In this document: in pieces, positions 43,542 to 55,727 of the stretch
How the letters are laid out: every line of letters starts with the position of its first letter
Numbering within the stretch: the first letter of the stretch is position 1
DNA from: Pseudorasbora parva
Taxonomy: Eukaryota; Chordata; Actinopteri; Cypriniformes; Gobionidae
Direction: 5' to 3'
Length of the DNA stretch: 64,000 nucleotides
Assembly (NCBI RefSeq): GCF_024679245.1
Contig: NC_090178.1
Span: 31,469,242-31,533,241, forward strand
Made by a program: the position numbers and the translations under genes
The notes under the pieces: generated by a model
What the model was told of the DNA's origin: nothing
The model's database searches: none
The model's input: only the letters and a program-made list of their open reading frames with translations

Positions 43542-43949
43542 CCAAAATTTATTATTATTAAAAGTATTCATTTCTATACCCCAACAAAAATCTTACTTAT
43601 AAACTTTTCAAGGGTGGTGTATATCTTGTTGCTATGACAGCAGAATGCATAAAACAAGCAGTGTATGGGAACAATTTTACAGCTCAAATAATTAATTAAG
43701 TTAATTAATGTAAATGCTTTTATCAGCACAAATGTTCTGCTTTTAAATCATCCAAAATTTGGCTCCAATAACTTACTACTGCACTGTAAAATAATTAATT
43801 GGTTTAATTAAAAACATTTGTTAAAAAAAATTCACTTGAGTTTTTAGAACTTCCTTTTTCTTTTCAGTTGTCAAAACTGACATATTTTAAGTAATCTAAA
43901 TTGTTCTATTTTTAGATTTATGAACTTGTTTCTTTTAATTTAGTCTAAC

Positions 43950-44337
43950 TTAAAGGTGCAGTGTGTACATTTTTGCAGCATCTAGCGGTGAGGTTGTTAA
44001 CTGCAATCTCCCACTGCCCACCACAGCCTTTTTTTCAGAGAAGCTACGGTGGCCGACACAGGACAAAAATGTTGTTTTTGTTGGAGAGAGTGACTAGCGC
44101 TCTGTAGATAAGTTTGTCTTTTTAGGGCTACTGTAAAAACATGGTGGCACAAAATAGAGACTTCACTGTAAGGGGACCCGTGGTGTATGAAGATTGAAAT
44201 GGCTCATTCTAAGGTAATAAAAATGTAACAGTTCATCATGTAAGGTCTTTATACACCACTAAAAACAACATAGTTATGTATATTATATTGCATTTCTGTC
44301 AATAGATCCTTATAAATACTACACACTGCACCTTTAA
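43950..44337. mobile_element. MITE with TTAAAGGTGCAGTG ends
   Basis: The left end ttaaaggtgcagtgtgtaca is inverted at the right end acacactgcacctttaa, flanked by TTAA (43950-43953 and 44334-44337). Non-coding interior with 'atctagcggtgag'. 388 bp. Confidence 0.88.
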
Positions 44338-45275
44338 ATGTAAACAACTGGGCTGGGATTGCCTCCATTTATTTTTAGATTTGTGTTTTCATTTGGGTTT
44401 ACATTGTGTACGTGCCTCTTATTGACCTTGATTTCTGACTATTTTAAAGAAAACAAGGGACAAGTCGAAACTATTTTGGTAGTATAATCAACATTATGCC
44501 ACAAATTCTGCCCGTTGGGCTTAATTTGAACCCAAGTTTTTTCTTTAAATTGTTTCAGCATTTATCATCTCTGCATATTTAACATTAAAACTCAAAATCC
44601 CGTCTGTGAATGTCCAGTGGTGAAAGCTTGTTGATCATCGTGTTGTCAACACGTGATAAATCCTTGAAAATCGTGAGAATTGCATAACTCATTGAGAACA
44701 AAGCAGGCCCATTAGGTCAACAGCAGCCCATTGGGACTTTCTGCCTGAAATCAACAAGTTAAATCTGCTCGCTGGCATCACTATTTTCCGACTGCACATA
44801 ACACATGTCCGATAAGACGAAACCGTGGGGAAACTAGGTAGAAGAGGCATGGCAGAACGTAACGCTGTTTTAAAGCTCAACTGTCTGGCACCATTGATCG
44901 TGTTGATTAGCCTGCCCAAAGAATGTGGTCATTCACGAAAAGTGTGGAGCGTTTTGAACTGCGCAGTGGCATGGGACAGTAATTACTGCCTTTTCCCTGC
45001 GACACACCACATTAACTCTTCATGGGCTGTGGATGAGTGCAAACTACCAGCCTTGAAGGAAAACGCATTTCCAAACCGCCATTCCATTCTCCTTCCTTGC
45101 CATTTCACCAACATTGTAAAGCTGCATAATACGTCGAATGATTGTTCGGAAAGTTATATTTAAATCATATGATTAGATTAGATAGATATTTTTGGAGCAT
45201 TGATTTCAGAGAATAATGCAACTTTTACGTGTTGGGTTTGCTGGTGCATTATATGTAATTATTTTGCAGTTAGAT
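44338..45275. other. Unique sequence, possible CNE at 44690-45160
   Basis: Repeat-free, moderately GC-rich block with one plus-strand open frame of 112 codons (44825-45163) that shows no recognisable domain. I treat it as non-coding. Confidence 0.3.
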
Positions 45276-46329
45276 GTTAAAGGCTTACTTCAGCGATTTA
45301 GCATATGGCTTTGTATCAGTAGAAACCTGGGAGCATATTCGAATGCTCGTGCAAAATGATGATATTTGCGTCATCAGAGGATATTTTTGGCCAGAGGCTA
45401 AAGACTACAGCCAGTAGAGGGAGCTAGTTCTGCATGTTTTTAACCTGTGCATGGCGTGGTGGGATTGCACTTACAACTCTCGGCTCGGGCAGCTGCAGGA
45501 ATTTATGTAAACGTAGCGGTGTGGAAAAAAGTAAGTGTTTCAACTTCTCAAATTAATTCATATGAAAGTTAAGCTTCCACAGGCATGAACTGAAACTGCG
45601 CCAGACTGAAAACGCGCTGTTGCTGTGACTGTATGCCGCGCCCACGCTTACCTCAGCTCTTGTGATGAATGTAATCTGACTCCTGCTGTGTTTGATTTTG
45701 TGACAATCGCTCGGCTCACTCACATTATATTGAACATACACGTTCAGCTTTTAATTGTGGTGTCTGTTCTCTTACTGAACTGATTTTATAAAAATAAACA
45801 CGGTGGGCAAGTGATCCAGTAGCGGTGGCTTTGGGAGTGGCCTGGTAGGGCAGCTAAGCATGTGCATTCTTCTGGGAGTTGTTGTCTTTTCATCAGACGA
45901 GACGAGACGAAGTATGTTCGTCAACGACCTTTTTTTCCATGTATGGGTCCTGCACACTGTGCGATTTTTCAAAATCCTTTGCGAATGTCCCTTGTCAGAC
46001 TGTATGAACATGATCCCCGATGTAAGCCATGTCACACTGTAAGATCTCAGTTGGCATTAATGTCAGATTGCACAATAGTGAAGGTGCTCTAAAAATGCAC
46101 ACGCACAAGAAAACTCTATATCATCAATCAATGATGCGTTCGGTGACGGTGAGCTGCATTACACGCGGGACTGAAATGCTGGCTACAAAGAAATCTCTAG
46201 CTCTCGTTTTGGTCATAGTTTGTCTTAAAAAACGGAGATATTTGACTGTCGTGGTAGGAGCAGTCACACTGCAGGATTGTGTGCCAAATCTTCTGACACT
46301 GCCAGAATTTCGTCTGAGGTAAAATTTGA
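45276..46329. mobile_element. Probable TTAA-type repeat and flanking repeats
   Basis: Begins ttaaaggcttacttcagcga and continues 'tatggctttgtatcagtagaaacc', the start of a dispersed fish repeat. The right boundary is not visible. 45900-46320 also looks repetitive ('gtcacactg' words) but was not resolved. Confidence 0.4.
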
Positions 46330-47611
46330 TCGCAGCGCTCATTAATCGCCTAGAAGCCAATCATCTTTAAGATCCTAGAAAACGCCCGTTGTTTGTGCCA
46401 GTGCCAATGCCATAGGCATGCGAGATTTACATGCGTAACTCCGCCTACCAACATGGGTATATAAGGAAGTAGCTGGCATGTATCACATTATGTTTCTGCT
46501 TCGGAGCCAAGAGCATCTCTTCACTCCTGCAAGCTTGAATTCTGAAGTCCTCTCTTCAGTCTTCGAGACGAGCGGTTCTCCAGGGTGTTGGTGTAACAGC
46601 GCGTTCCAGCGATCTCACATTGCCTGCCTGCTGATCTGTGCAGTGATCTGCAACAGCTGTGTGTGTTTTCCCTGGGTGCTTCAGCACTCTGCAGAGCTTC
46701 CTCTCACAAAAAGGGCTTGCGTGTGGCACGTCTTTTTCAAGACGGTTTGCCCGCGCACTTCCGGGTGCGGTCGATATCTGTTGCTGTCTTTGGGACGCAT
46801 TCGCTGCTCGACGTGTTTGGGCCCAGCACGTTCGGACAGTGTTTGTGGATGTGCTGTGTTCCCTCTGCGGGAACATGACCATCGCGATGTTGTGGTCGAG
46901 ACTCAATGATCTCTGTAAAGAGAGAGAGTCCCCTCTGCCACACCCCGATCTACCATCTCCGAGAGAGGTGGTACTTTGGCTGGTGGCCAGGGTGACCTGA
47001 GGGCGGTGCTGTGGTATTAAGAACCCCGACGATCATTCCTCGTGCCACTCCCGCCCTCTTGCACATCGCTTCCAGCGAGTGTTGGACTGAAGCAGCGGGA
47101 CCGTCTGCTGACGCCCCGTTCGTTTCGTTCATACTCCAGACAGATAGCGGCGAGAGGTCGATTGCCGCATCTCAAGGTGGGCTAGAGTCCTTTTGGGATG
47201 ACGATTCGGCTGTGCTCTGCCTCCGGGTGTGGTAGCACTGTAGAATCTGACCTAGAGTTGACAGCCATGTTATCTCGAGCCTCGGGCTGGTGTGAATCCC
47301 CACCCTGTCACGAGTGCTCGCGGTTGGGCGATTGGTTTTTGGAGGTGGCACCCGACAGCTGCGGGCCCCGCCCCCAATGCCATTTCGCTCCCGAGATGCA
47401 TGAGGAGTGCACGCGGTCCGGGAGATCTCCGGGTCTTCCCGCGACCGTTCGGTGGCCTCCTCCGCCTTCTCTGCCCTCGAGGGGTCGCGGCCTAAGGGTT
47501 CAATGGGGTCCCTTCCCCTCAGTCAGGTGCTCTGCTGCGCACTACGGTGTCCACTGAGTGCTTTGACCTGATGCGGTGAGGCTATCCTAAGCGCCCCATC
47601 CCCAAGAGACT

Positions 47612-47980
47612 CCATCCCCAGTCGGTCCAGCTGATCTGGGATCAGTTCGGGGACGCACAGGTAGATCTGTTTGCCTCCCACGACTCGTCCCATTGCAGCC
47701 TGTACCATTCCCTGACCGAGGGCACGCTTGGCATGGATGCACTTGCGCACAGCTGGCCGCAGGGCCTACGCAATATGCGTTCCCCCAGTGAGCCTTCTTG
47801 AACGTGTTTGTGCAAGGTCAGGGAGGACAAGGAGCAGGTCATGTTGGTCGGCCCGTTTTGGCACGGCCGGATCTGGTTCCAGAACTAGTACTCCTTGCGA
47901 CAGCCCCTCCCTGGCCGATTCCTCTGAGACAGGATCTCCTCTCTCAGAGACGGGGCACCCCGTGGCACCCGCGTCCCAAT
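47612..47980 (+). pseudogene. DIRS RNase H-like remnant
   Basis: One frame reads QLIWDQFGDAQVDLFASHDS followed by SLYHSLTEGTLGMDALAHSW, then, past a stop and small frame changes, VMLVGPFWHGRIWF. This is the segment that in DIRS elements links RNase H to the recombinase. Stops at about 47800 and 47886 make it non-functional. Confidence 0.7.
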
Positions 47981-47981
47981 C

Positions 47982-48978
47982 TTGGAACCTCCACGTGTGG
48001 CTCCTGGACGGGACGCAGCAGGTTTGAGTACCTTACCACCTCCGGTGGTGGCTATCATCACTTCCGCTCTGGCCGAGTCCATGAGACAGGCCGATGCGTT
48101 GAAGTGGAACCTCTTCGTCAGTTGGTGTTCTTCTCGCCTAGAAGACCCCTGGAAATGCCCGATCGGGTCTGTGCTCTCATTTCTCCAAGAAGGGTTGGAT
48201 CGAAGGCTGTCTCCTTCCACCCTGAAGGTTTATGTGGCCGCTATCGCTGCCTACCATGACCTCTTGGACGGTAAACCGGTAAGTAAGCACGACCTGGTCA
48301 TCAGGTTCCCGAGGGGTGCGAGGAGACTACTTTCTCCTCGTGCTCCTCTCGTACCCTCTTGGGACCTCTCAGTAGTTTAAGTGACTGCAGAGGGCCCCGT
48401 TTGAGCCTTTGCGCTCAGTAGACGTAAGTTCTTGTCGATGAAGACAGCACTCCTGACCGCAACAGCCTCCATCTAGAGGGTAGGGGACCTGTAGCCATTT
48501 TCGGTTGACGAAGCGTGCCTGGAATTCGGGCCGGGTGACTCTCACGTGATCCTGAGACCCCGGCCTGGATATGTGCCCAAGGTTCCCACCACTCCGTTCA
48601 GAGACCAGGTGGTGAACCTGCAAGCACTGCCCTTGGAGGGGGCAGACCCAGCCTTGGCACTGCTCTGTCCAGTACGCGCCCTTCGCGCTTACGTAGAAAG
48701 GACGCAGTGTTTGAGGACCTCAGACCAGCTTGTTGTCTGTTATGGTGGGAAGCTGAAAGGGAAGGCTCTCTCAAGCAAAGGTTGTCTCACTGGTTAGTGG
48801 ACACCATTGTTTGGCTACCAGCAGCAGGGGCGCCTATGCACCCTTGGGGTCAGGGCACACTCCTCTCGGAGTGTGGCCTCCTCTTGGGCTTTGGCGCATG
48901 GCGCTCCGCTGACAGACATCTGCAGAGCTGCAGGCTGGTGCGACACCACACACATTCGCCAGATTTTACAATCTCTGA
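47982..48978 (+). pseudogene. DIRS tyrosine recombinase pseudogene
   Basis: The N-terminal core-binding part is intact to 48377 and shows FLQEGLDRRLSPSTLKVYVA and RFPRGARRL...PSWDLSVV. After a stop, KFLSMKTALL and box I RVGDL (Arg at 48477) follow with two in-frame stops (48474, 48489). Then ALLCPVRALRAYVERT occurs, and box II RAHSSRSVASSWALAHGAPL (48858 onward) supplies His and the second Arg. The nucleophile lies in TFARFYNL (Tyr 48967-48969) in a shifted frame. All four catalytic residues R-H-R-Y can be traced, but at least three frame disruptions kill the gene. In life it would recombine a circular cDNA into the genome. Confidence 0.85.
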
Positions 48979-49366
48979 GTGGAGCCTGTATCCGACTATG
49001 TACTCGCCTCTACAAGTGGCCGGTAATGGATTGGCTCAGGTGTTTTTGTTTGCTCGCCATTCCACTCTACGGACTGGATACGTGCAATATTCTTCTCAGG
49101 TGAGCTCCCCGAGTGCCCTGAGCTCCTCCAGCACAGACGACGCCGACGCCAGTAAGTCTGCCCTTAGCCCAGACATTCGTGTCCGGCCAGGTGCCCCATG
49201 TGCATGGTTCCCCTCCGGCGACCCCCACATGTGTATTTCCACCGTAAGCTTCCTTAAACGGGTGTATTCCCTTGGCAACCTTGCCACCCCCCAAAATCCA
49301 CCTGCGGCTTGTACCCCAGTGTTCTCCGTATGAACGAGGGTTACATAAGTAACCGAGAAGTTTTCT

Positions 49367-49510
49367 TTTGACTAAAACTAGACTAAATTGACGAGACTAA
49401 GTAAAAAAGATATGTGAATGACTAAATATGACTAAAACTAACAAGGGCATTTAGCACAAGACTAAGACTAAGACTAAATTAAAAATAGGTGACAAAATGA
49501 ACACTAATGC
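49367..49510. repeat. ACTAAA-rich fragment of the 1944-2958 family
   Basis: 'gactaaaactagactaaatt' and 'aaatgaacactaatg' resemble the ends of the GTGTTAATTT element. Confidence 0.5.
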
Positions 49511-49963
49511 ACATGAGTCAAAAGATACATGTTCTGTCTTTTCTCAGTCTAGAAGGCACAAAATTCAAAAAATTGTTTCACATTTCTACTACATTAATGA
49601 CCCAGTTTAGATGCAAAGATTAATGCTAAAAGTAACCCTTTAAGATAAATATGGATTTCAAAGCTAAACCATTGGGTAGGGTTTAATACCATTTTCAATA
49701 ACTCATCTTAACCATTATTTTCAAGTATTTTCAAATACATTTTCCAAGGAAATTTTTGGCATTTCATTTTTTAAAATATAAATATAAAAAATATAAAATC
49801 AAATATAAAAAATTACTTATTCTTAAATAGGCATTGAGTTTGAGAGCAACCACATGACAATTTACAACCTGAACTAAACTTTTCTTGTCATAAAAAGATT
49901 GTCTTATTATTTCAATGACTTTATTGACCTTAGCACAGTTGTGAGGGTCTGCGGGTGTCCTCT
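49511..49963. other. Intergenic, nothing recognised
   Basis: AT-rich unique sequence. Confidence 0.45.
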
Positions 49964-49972
49964 AGCCTGACA

Positions 49973-50477
49973 AGCCAGAGCCGAATCAAGATGTTTGGTC
50001 TGGAAACTCATCATTGACAGGGCTCAATCCGAGGGGCGGGATAAACGGTTGTCTTTCAAACTCCCTCTGCACGCGATAGGATAGCACTACAACCAACCAG
50101 AGCATAGAAGTTGAAGCAGAGTTAATTGACAGATTAAACATTTAATGTATCCGGTCGGCAAAACTCTGAATACATCTTCCCTTCTTAAGAATGACTTCAG
50201 TTCTTTTCTCAGAGAAAAGCTTAACTCCAAGTCTTCCAGAGTCGCGGTCAAAGCTGATTCGAAAGACCGCCGTTCGCTACCTTCTGTGTTTACTAAAAGC
50301 ACGCAAACGCAACTCGGCCGTTATTATGTTATGCCCCACCCACCGACTCTATACACGATGTGATTGGCCTGACCAAAGTTTGGTTTTTACAGCTCAGAAG
50401 TGTAGTGAGAATTGCTAGACAACACTCGCAGCAGATTAGATTGGCTGCCGCTATGGTACGTCTAGATATCTAGGCTA
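49973..50477 (+). mobile_element. TAGCCT-family element with 9-bp target duplication, copy 1
   Basis: Starts TAGCCTGACAAGCCAG and ends tctagatatctaggcta, so the outermost TAGCCT/AGGCTA is inverted. The 9-bp sequence ggtgtcctc lies immediately on both sides (49964-49972 and 50478-50486), marking the insertion exactly. 505 bp, no transposase. A 9-bp duplication is typical of Mutator-like and some Merlin elements, and hAT usually gives 8. Confidence 0.85.
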
Positions 50478-50768
50478 GGTGTCCTCTATATGATGTAATT
50501 TTCTTTTTTTTCTTTTGCATGTTGGATGGACAGCATGACTTTGATTTTACAGAGTTTTTCAAATATTAATAAGCAGTACCTAAGAAATAACAATAAAAGA
50601 TTGAGCCAAACTACTAAAGGTTTTTAATTTTTTTTGTGTGTCTTTTTTCATTCTGATATCAGGACAGTTTTAACATCCTTATATTTTTCACTTTATTTCC
50701 TCCCAAAATATTGCAAATAATTTAAATATACAGTCTAAAAAAATGCTGGGTTTCAACACATGTTTGGG
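50478..50768. other. Spacer between two TAGCCT elements
   Basis: Unique AT-rich sequence, no features. Confidence 0.5.
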
Positions 50769-51282
50769 TAGCCTGACAAGCCAGACCCACATCAAGATGT
50801 TTGGTCACTCACCATTGACAGGGCTCAATCAGAGGGGCGGGATAAACGGTTGTCTTTCAAACTCCCTCTGCACGCGATAGGATAGCGCTACAACCAACCA
50901 GAGCAACGAAGGTGAAGCAGAGCTCGTTGACAGTTTAAACTTTCGCCGTATCCAGTCAGCAAAACTCCGAACACATCTTCCCTTTTTAAGAATGACTTCA
51001 GCGCCGTTCTTTGTTCTTTTCTCAGAGAAAAGCTTAACTCCAAGTCTTCCAGAGTTGTGGTCAAAGCTGATTCGAAAGACCGCCGTTCGCCAGTGTTTGT
51101 GTTTACTAGAAGCACGCAAACGCAACTCGGCCGTCATTATGTTAAGCCCCGCCCACCGACTCTATACACGATGTGATTGGCCCGACCAGAGTTTGGCTTT
51201 TACAGTGTATTGAGAGTTGCTAGAAGACACTCGCGGCAGATTAGGTCTGTTGCTGCTAGGGTGCGTCTAGATTTCTAGGCTA
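50769..51282 (+). mobile_element. TAGCCT-family element with 9-bp target duplication, copy 2
   Basis: About 90 percent like copy 1 by eye and in the same orientation. Starts TAGCCTGACAAGCCAG and ends tctagatttctaggcta. Flanked by atgtttggg on both sides (50760-50768 and 51283-51291), a different 9-bp word from that of copy 1, so the two insertions are independent and not a tandem duplication. Confidence 0.88.
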
Positions 51283-52758
51283 ATGTTTGGGTCAAATACG
51301 GGCATATCCGATCATTGGGTTTAAAATTTACAAATTTAAACAACGCAGCATGAGTCTAGAAGTGTATAATCATTTTAATGTATTTTTAATTATTAAATAG
51401 ACAGGACAAAAAAAATGAGCGTCCCATCCTTCACACAAAGTCAAAGAGTTAAAGAATGCAGAAACTGGATGTTTTGTTGCGCACATTGTTTTTTTTACAG
51501 TTTCTTCCTCCACCCACACATGCATACTTAAACTTTTACCTGAGGACAGAAAGGAAGGCCTGGAAATCTTGGAGTCTTTCCACTTTATCCCCATGATCGT
51601 TTGCATCTCTTAAAAGTAGTTGCATGATCACAATCAAGTGTTTTGGACTAGTACATTTACTTTAGCTTCTGTGGCGGATGCGATTTGGTGATCTCAGCTT
51701 TTAAAATCTCAGATTAAACCAGTTCTGTGTACTCTGGAGTGACCTTTGACACTGGGCCCGAAACCACACGAATGCCCCGAGGCACATATAATGGGTGCTT
51801 TCCTTCATAATAAAGTCAGCATTAAAGTGCGCAAATTAGAAAAACCACGGCAGCCAAATTAGAAGGCCAACAGCTCTCCGAACACTTTTGCAACTTCAAA
51901 AGGTCTGCAAGCTACAGACTCCATGCAAGGTCTGGCAGAACTGGGCCTGGTTTAAATTAAGAAGTGACTTCCACATGCCTCACAAACGCAAACTGGAGAG
52001 AGACCGAAAAAATAATAAAAAGAAAACCAGAAAAAAGTGAGAAAGGTCCCGGGGAAAGCCTCGCTGAACCAGCTCTCTGGATTCTATTAGGGCCAATTAT
52101 CTTATCTGTTTCATTTCAAAGGCTGACCCAAGGGGCTCAATGGCATTTCAATACTGTGTTCATAAACAGACTGCAGCCTGCCGACTGGGTCATTACAACA
52201 CTCAGACCCCCTGCCTGGGGTGATCAAATATTTGTGCGCTTTTGTAAATAATGCTTTCTTTCTTTTTTTGCCTCCCGACAGGAAACAAAGGTTCGTTTTT
52301 CGTGCAATGTATTTTCTTTCTGCAAAGTATTTAACTTTTGACATCTGGTACCGATAGTGCACATACATTTATTTCCATACATTATATTCTGTATATCTGT
52401 TTCAAACACACGCTTAATGCTTATCTTTCCCCTCACTACATGTCTTAAATACATTGTTTTAATTCAAGCCTTTCTGATAAGGTGAAAACTTGCAGACCCT
52501 CTTGGTTTCATTCCCAGAGTCACTGTAATGGCTCCCAGTTCATGCATCAACTGTATCAGTGTAAGGAATGCAGTCCCTACGCAAATCGATCAGTCCAATA
52601 GTATACTAGATGACAGTTCAAAGTTTCCACCCAGTAGTTACATAACACCCTTATGACTTAAAGTGTGATTTTCCACCCATGCTATTCTCACTGCTCTGTT
52701 TTTAAACATGTCTCTCAGTAAGTATACAAGTTTTGTTTGCATGAGATCACGTTGGATC
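51283..52758. other. Unique sequence, possible CNE at 51720-52260
   Basis: Repeat-poor block with moderate GC and no recognisable protein. A candidate for conserved non-coding sequence near twist1/hdac9. Confidence 0.3.

Positions 52759-52826
<68 letters not shown>
52759..52826. repeat. (GATA)n microsatellite, 17 units
   Basis: Uninterrupted tagatagata units. Confidence 0.99.
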
Positions 52827-53438
52827 CTCGATAAAAAATTAATCTAATTAATTAGAGGCTTTGTAATTAATTAATTAATCGCATTTTAATTGCATATAAA
52901 TATTTGACCTGAGAACAGTGAGAAGTAATTTTTCACCTGGATTTTTAGTGTACCATTGAATAATGACTGAATACATGAGCCTAATTAACAAAATATTGTA
53001 AATTTATTTCAGTCCAGCAGACCAGCGCAATGTTTGCCATTAAGTGTAGCAAAAGCATATTTGTGATATTTGAGGCTCGATGTGCTGCGGTTATACACAA
53101 ATTCCTTGTTGTATAGCTTACACACAACCATGCTCTTGTCGACGCTTCCATCATTTCGTTTTTTAAAACAAAATTTCCCATCCACAGGGCCAAGCAAAGC
53201 GGTCTCATCAGCTTCTTCGTTCATGTTCACTGGTTTGTTGTTGTTGTGACTCGTGAGCGCTAGTTGGTGTTTCAGTATAATCGGTCCATCGAAACTCATT
53301 CATTGAAAAACGTCCCGCAGTGCAAAAATAAGTGTGGTTAAAATTATGTTATTTATTTTTTGCGAAATTAATCTTAATTAACGTTAAAGTCCTGCAATTA
53401 ATTAATCTTAATTAACGCGTTAAAGTCCCGGCCCTAAT
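52827..53438 (-). mobile_element. hAT-like remnant with BED-finger exon
   Basis: On the minus strand it starts tattagggccgggacttta, continues with TTAATTAA-rich termini at both ends, and contains the BED-finger frame at 53009-53299. The catalytic domain is absent, so this is a deletion derivative. Confidence 0.65.
53009..53299 (-). pseudogene. hAT transposase N-terminus (BED finger) fragment
   Basis: The 96-codon minus-strand frame starts MSFDGPIILKHQ and contains KKRNDGSVDKSMVVCKLYNK followed by EFVYNRSTSSLKYHKY. This is the pattern of a BED zinc finger (C-x2-C ... H-x-H) of hAT transposases. The second zinc-binding Cys has become Tyr (CKLY) and the last His positions are altered, so zinc binding is probably lost. 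The frame then ends after 'HCAGLLD'. Confidence 0.7.
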
Positions 53439-54114
53439 ATTATTAATTATATATATATATATATGAGTACACAACCTAATCAATGGTAGACGAAAAAGTT
53501 TTTCTAATCAGTTATTTACATTATAGTTTTATGTGAAAAACAAATGTTTTTTAAATGAATGTTTATAGCATGTTGTTAAAGTCATGTGTTACAATGATTA
53601 GTATTTGTGTGAATAACAGTGCATCTTCTATAAGTATTTACCTTCTCAGCGTATGGAAAAATTGCTTGATTCTTTATGTGACTCATCACCACCTGTTTTT
53701 GGTGGATTTCAGTGAATTACAAAGCTACATTTATAGGTTAGTATATTAGCATTATATATTGGAAATATACACAAATATACACTGTATATTTACTGTAAAA
53801 CCTAAAATGTTGCTACAGTATTTTTACAGTAAATTTCTGCCAACCGTAAAGTGCATGATTTTTTGTGAGATGTATGGGTCATTGACACAAACCTCATTTA
53901 TTGAATTTAATCAATGTTAAAATATTTAATAAATTTTTATAGCTTGTATCATTGCTTTACATGTTAAACAATTATACATAGTAATATATGAGTCAATGAC
54001 AAATAATTGGGTCTGTGAATTAATTCAATGTATTGCTTTTTAATAGATGTTATTTTGTGCCATAAAGTCAAAGGGGATATAAATGAAATCATAAAGAGTG
54101 GAAAATCTTTATTT
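53439..54114. other. Intergenic, nothing recognised
   Basis: AT-rich sequence with a short (TA)n at about 53447-53464. Confidence 0.45.
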
Positions 54115-55284
54115 TAGTTCCCATATTATGCTGTTTTAAAACCTCCTGATTTTGTTTTGGAGGTCTCCTAAAATAGGTGTACATGCATAAAAGGGCAAAA
54201 AAACACTTTCATTTTCTCATAATAGCACATCACCACATTTTTCAGTGATTCTAAAACAACTTGACTGATGAATTAGTCTCCCCAAATCCCTCCTTTCCAC
54301 GAGCCTTCTCTGCTCTGATTGGCCAGATGGCCCAGCCTGATGTGATTGGTCTACATAACTGAACTTCAGCTCCATCTGGAGGCTTCCAAAAAACAATAAC
54401 GATGATGTCAGTTTTACCACTTCAATGTGAGCATGAGTCCGATGATGAAACATTGGAAGAACTAGAATCAAACCTCCATCGCAAGAACAACTTGAGCAGG
54501 ATGTTTCTCAGTTGCTGATACTCTCAGCGATGCTATTCAGTTTGATGTACATTATGAGATGTTGCAACAGTAATTCCTCACCATCAGGATCATAAACTTA
54601 ACAAGTGTACGTCCATCAACTAACCATTGTGTATATTTCTAATTTATTGTGGTGCACATATGGGAACTGTACCAATTAAAGCACATAGCCAAGCACTAAT
54701 GTGAATGACTGATTTAACATTAATGTTCGTAAAACAAATTTTGCTCAATCCTTCATCATTATTCAAAGTAGTAAGAATGACAACCGACAATCTACATTAA
54801 TAGACACAGTTTTGATTAATAGTGTCCCACAGCTGCTTAGCACAAGTATTTCAGTAAGACAGTAATAACATGAGTTAGCCAGTTAGCTAGAGACAGAATA
54901 TAAAACCCAAAACTAAGTATTTTAAACAATTGGTAGAAAATATATACATCAATAATTATTCATACTTTCTGAGAAGCAAGCTGGTCCAAATAAACTGGTA
55001 CTAACCCTTCTTTCAACAGCAAACGTCTTGCGAATCCCCCATTGAAGGGGGGTCAAATTGTTCATGGATGGACAAAGTAGACTGGCATTATGCAATAGCT
55101 AGTGACGTGTAGATGTAACAGACTGGGATTCAAATTCCGGATGACTTGTTTAAGCGGTTCAGAGTCGATTCTTTCTTTTGGTATCGTGTACTTTCGACTT
55201 TACAACTTTGCAGACTGTTTGACTATTACACACTGCATGAAAGGAAATATATTTTTATATAAAAACATAATAGGGGCACTTTAA
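54115..55284. mobile_element. 1.2-kb non-autonomous TIR element
   Basis: The left end agttcccatattatgctg is roughly inverted at the right end aacataataggggcacttt, next to TTAA (55281-55284). The 'cataataggggcac' end is typical of a common teleost MITE. The interior shows no transposase. Confidence 0.6.
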
Positions 55285-55377
55285 ATCTTTGAAAAGAAAT
55301 CCCTATTAACTATTTGGTCAAAAACGATGATTCAAGGTTGAAAATAAGTTATCACTTTTTACTTGATGGTGACAGTA

Positions 55378-55727
55378 TGGAAGCCAGTTTCAGCCACTAA
55401 ATAAAAAAATTAAAAGAGTAATTGCGACTTTTTATCTCAGAATTCAGACTTTAAAACTCGCAATTGCGTGATATAAAGTCCCAATTCTGACTTTTTTTCT
55501 CACAATTGCGAGTTATAAAGTAAGAATTCTGAGATATAAACTCGCAATTGCATGACAAAGTCACAGTTCTGCCTGGGAAATAGGTCAGAATTGTGACTTT
55601 ATATCACGCAATTGTTTATATCTCAGAATTATGACTTTATAACTCGTAATTGTGAGTTTTAAAGTCTGAGATAAAAAGCCGCAATTACTCTTATTGTATT
55701 ATTTATTGGGGGAAACGGGCTTCCATA
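55378..55727. mobile_element. Palindromic fold-back MITE, 350 bp
   Basis: Arms 'tggaagccagtttcagcc...agtaattgcgactttttat' and 'ataaaaagccgcaattactc...gggcttcca' are inverted. Inside, 'cgcaattgcg' and 'tcagaattctgac'-like short units recur in both directions, so almost the whole element can pair. Confidence 0.85.

Larger units (their letters stand above)
46330..49366 (+). mobile_element. DIRS-type tyrosine-recombinase retrotransposon remnant
   Basis: A GC-rich block unlike its AT-rich surroundings, with parts in DIRS order. A gag-like zinc-knuckle remnant lies around 46785-46900 (Cys-Leu-Gly-Pro ... Cys-Val-Pro-Cys-Gly-Asn-Met). An RNase H-like remnant at about 47612-47960 and a tyrosine recombinase at 47982-48978 follow. 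The end carries 'gaacgagggttacataagt', a terminus seen in fish DIRS-like elements. The reverse transcriptase region is largely missing. DIRS elements integrate by recombinase instead of a DDE integrase. Boundaries are approximate. Confidence 0.8.

Noticed and set aside
46478..47235. Many overlapping 60-140 codon frames
   Set aside because: GC-rich DIRS remnant. Only gag-like cysteine motifs are recognisable and no continuous gene exists.
50829..51137. 102-codon minus frame resembling 11063-11287
   Set aside because: Recurs because it lies in the TAGCCT transposon. The frame is broken differently among copies and matches no known domain.
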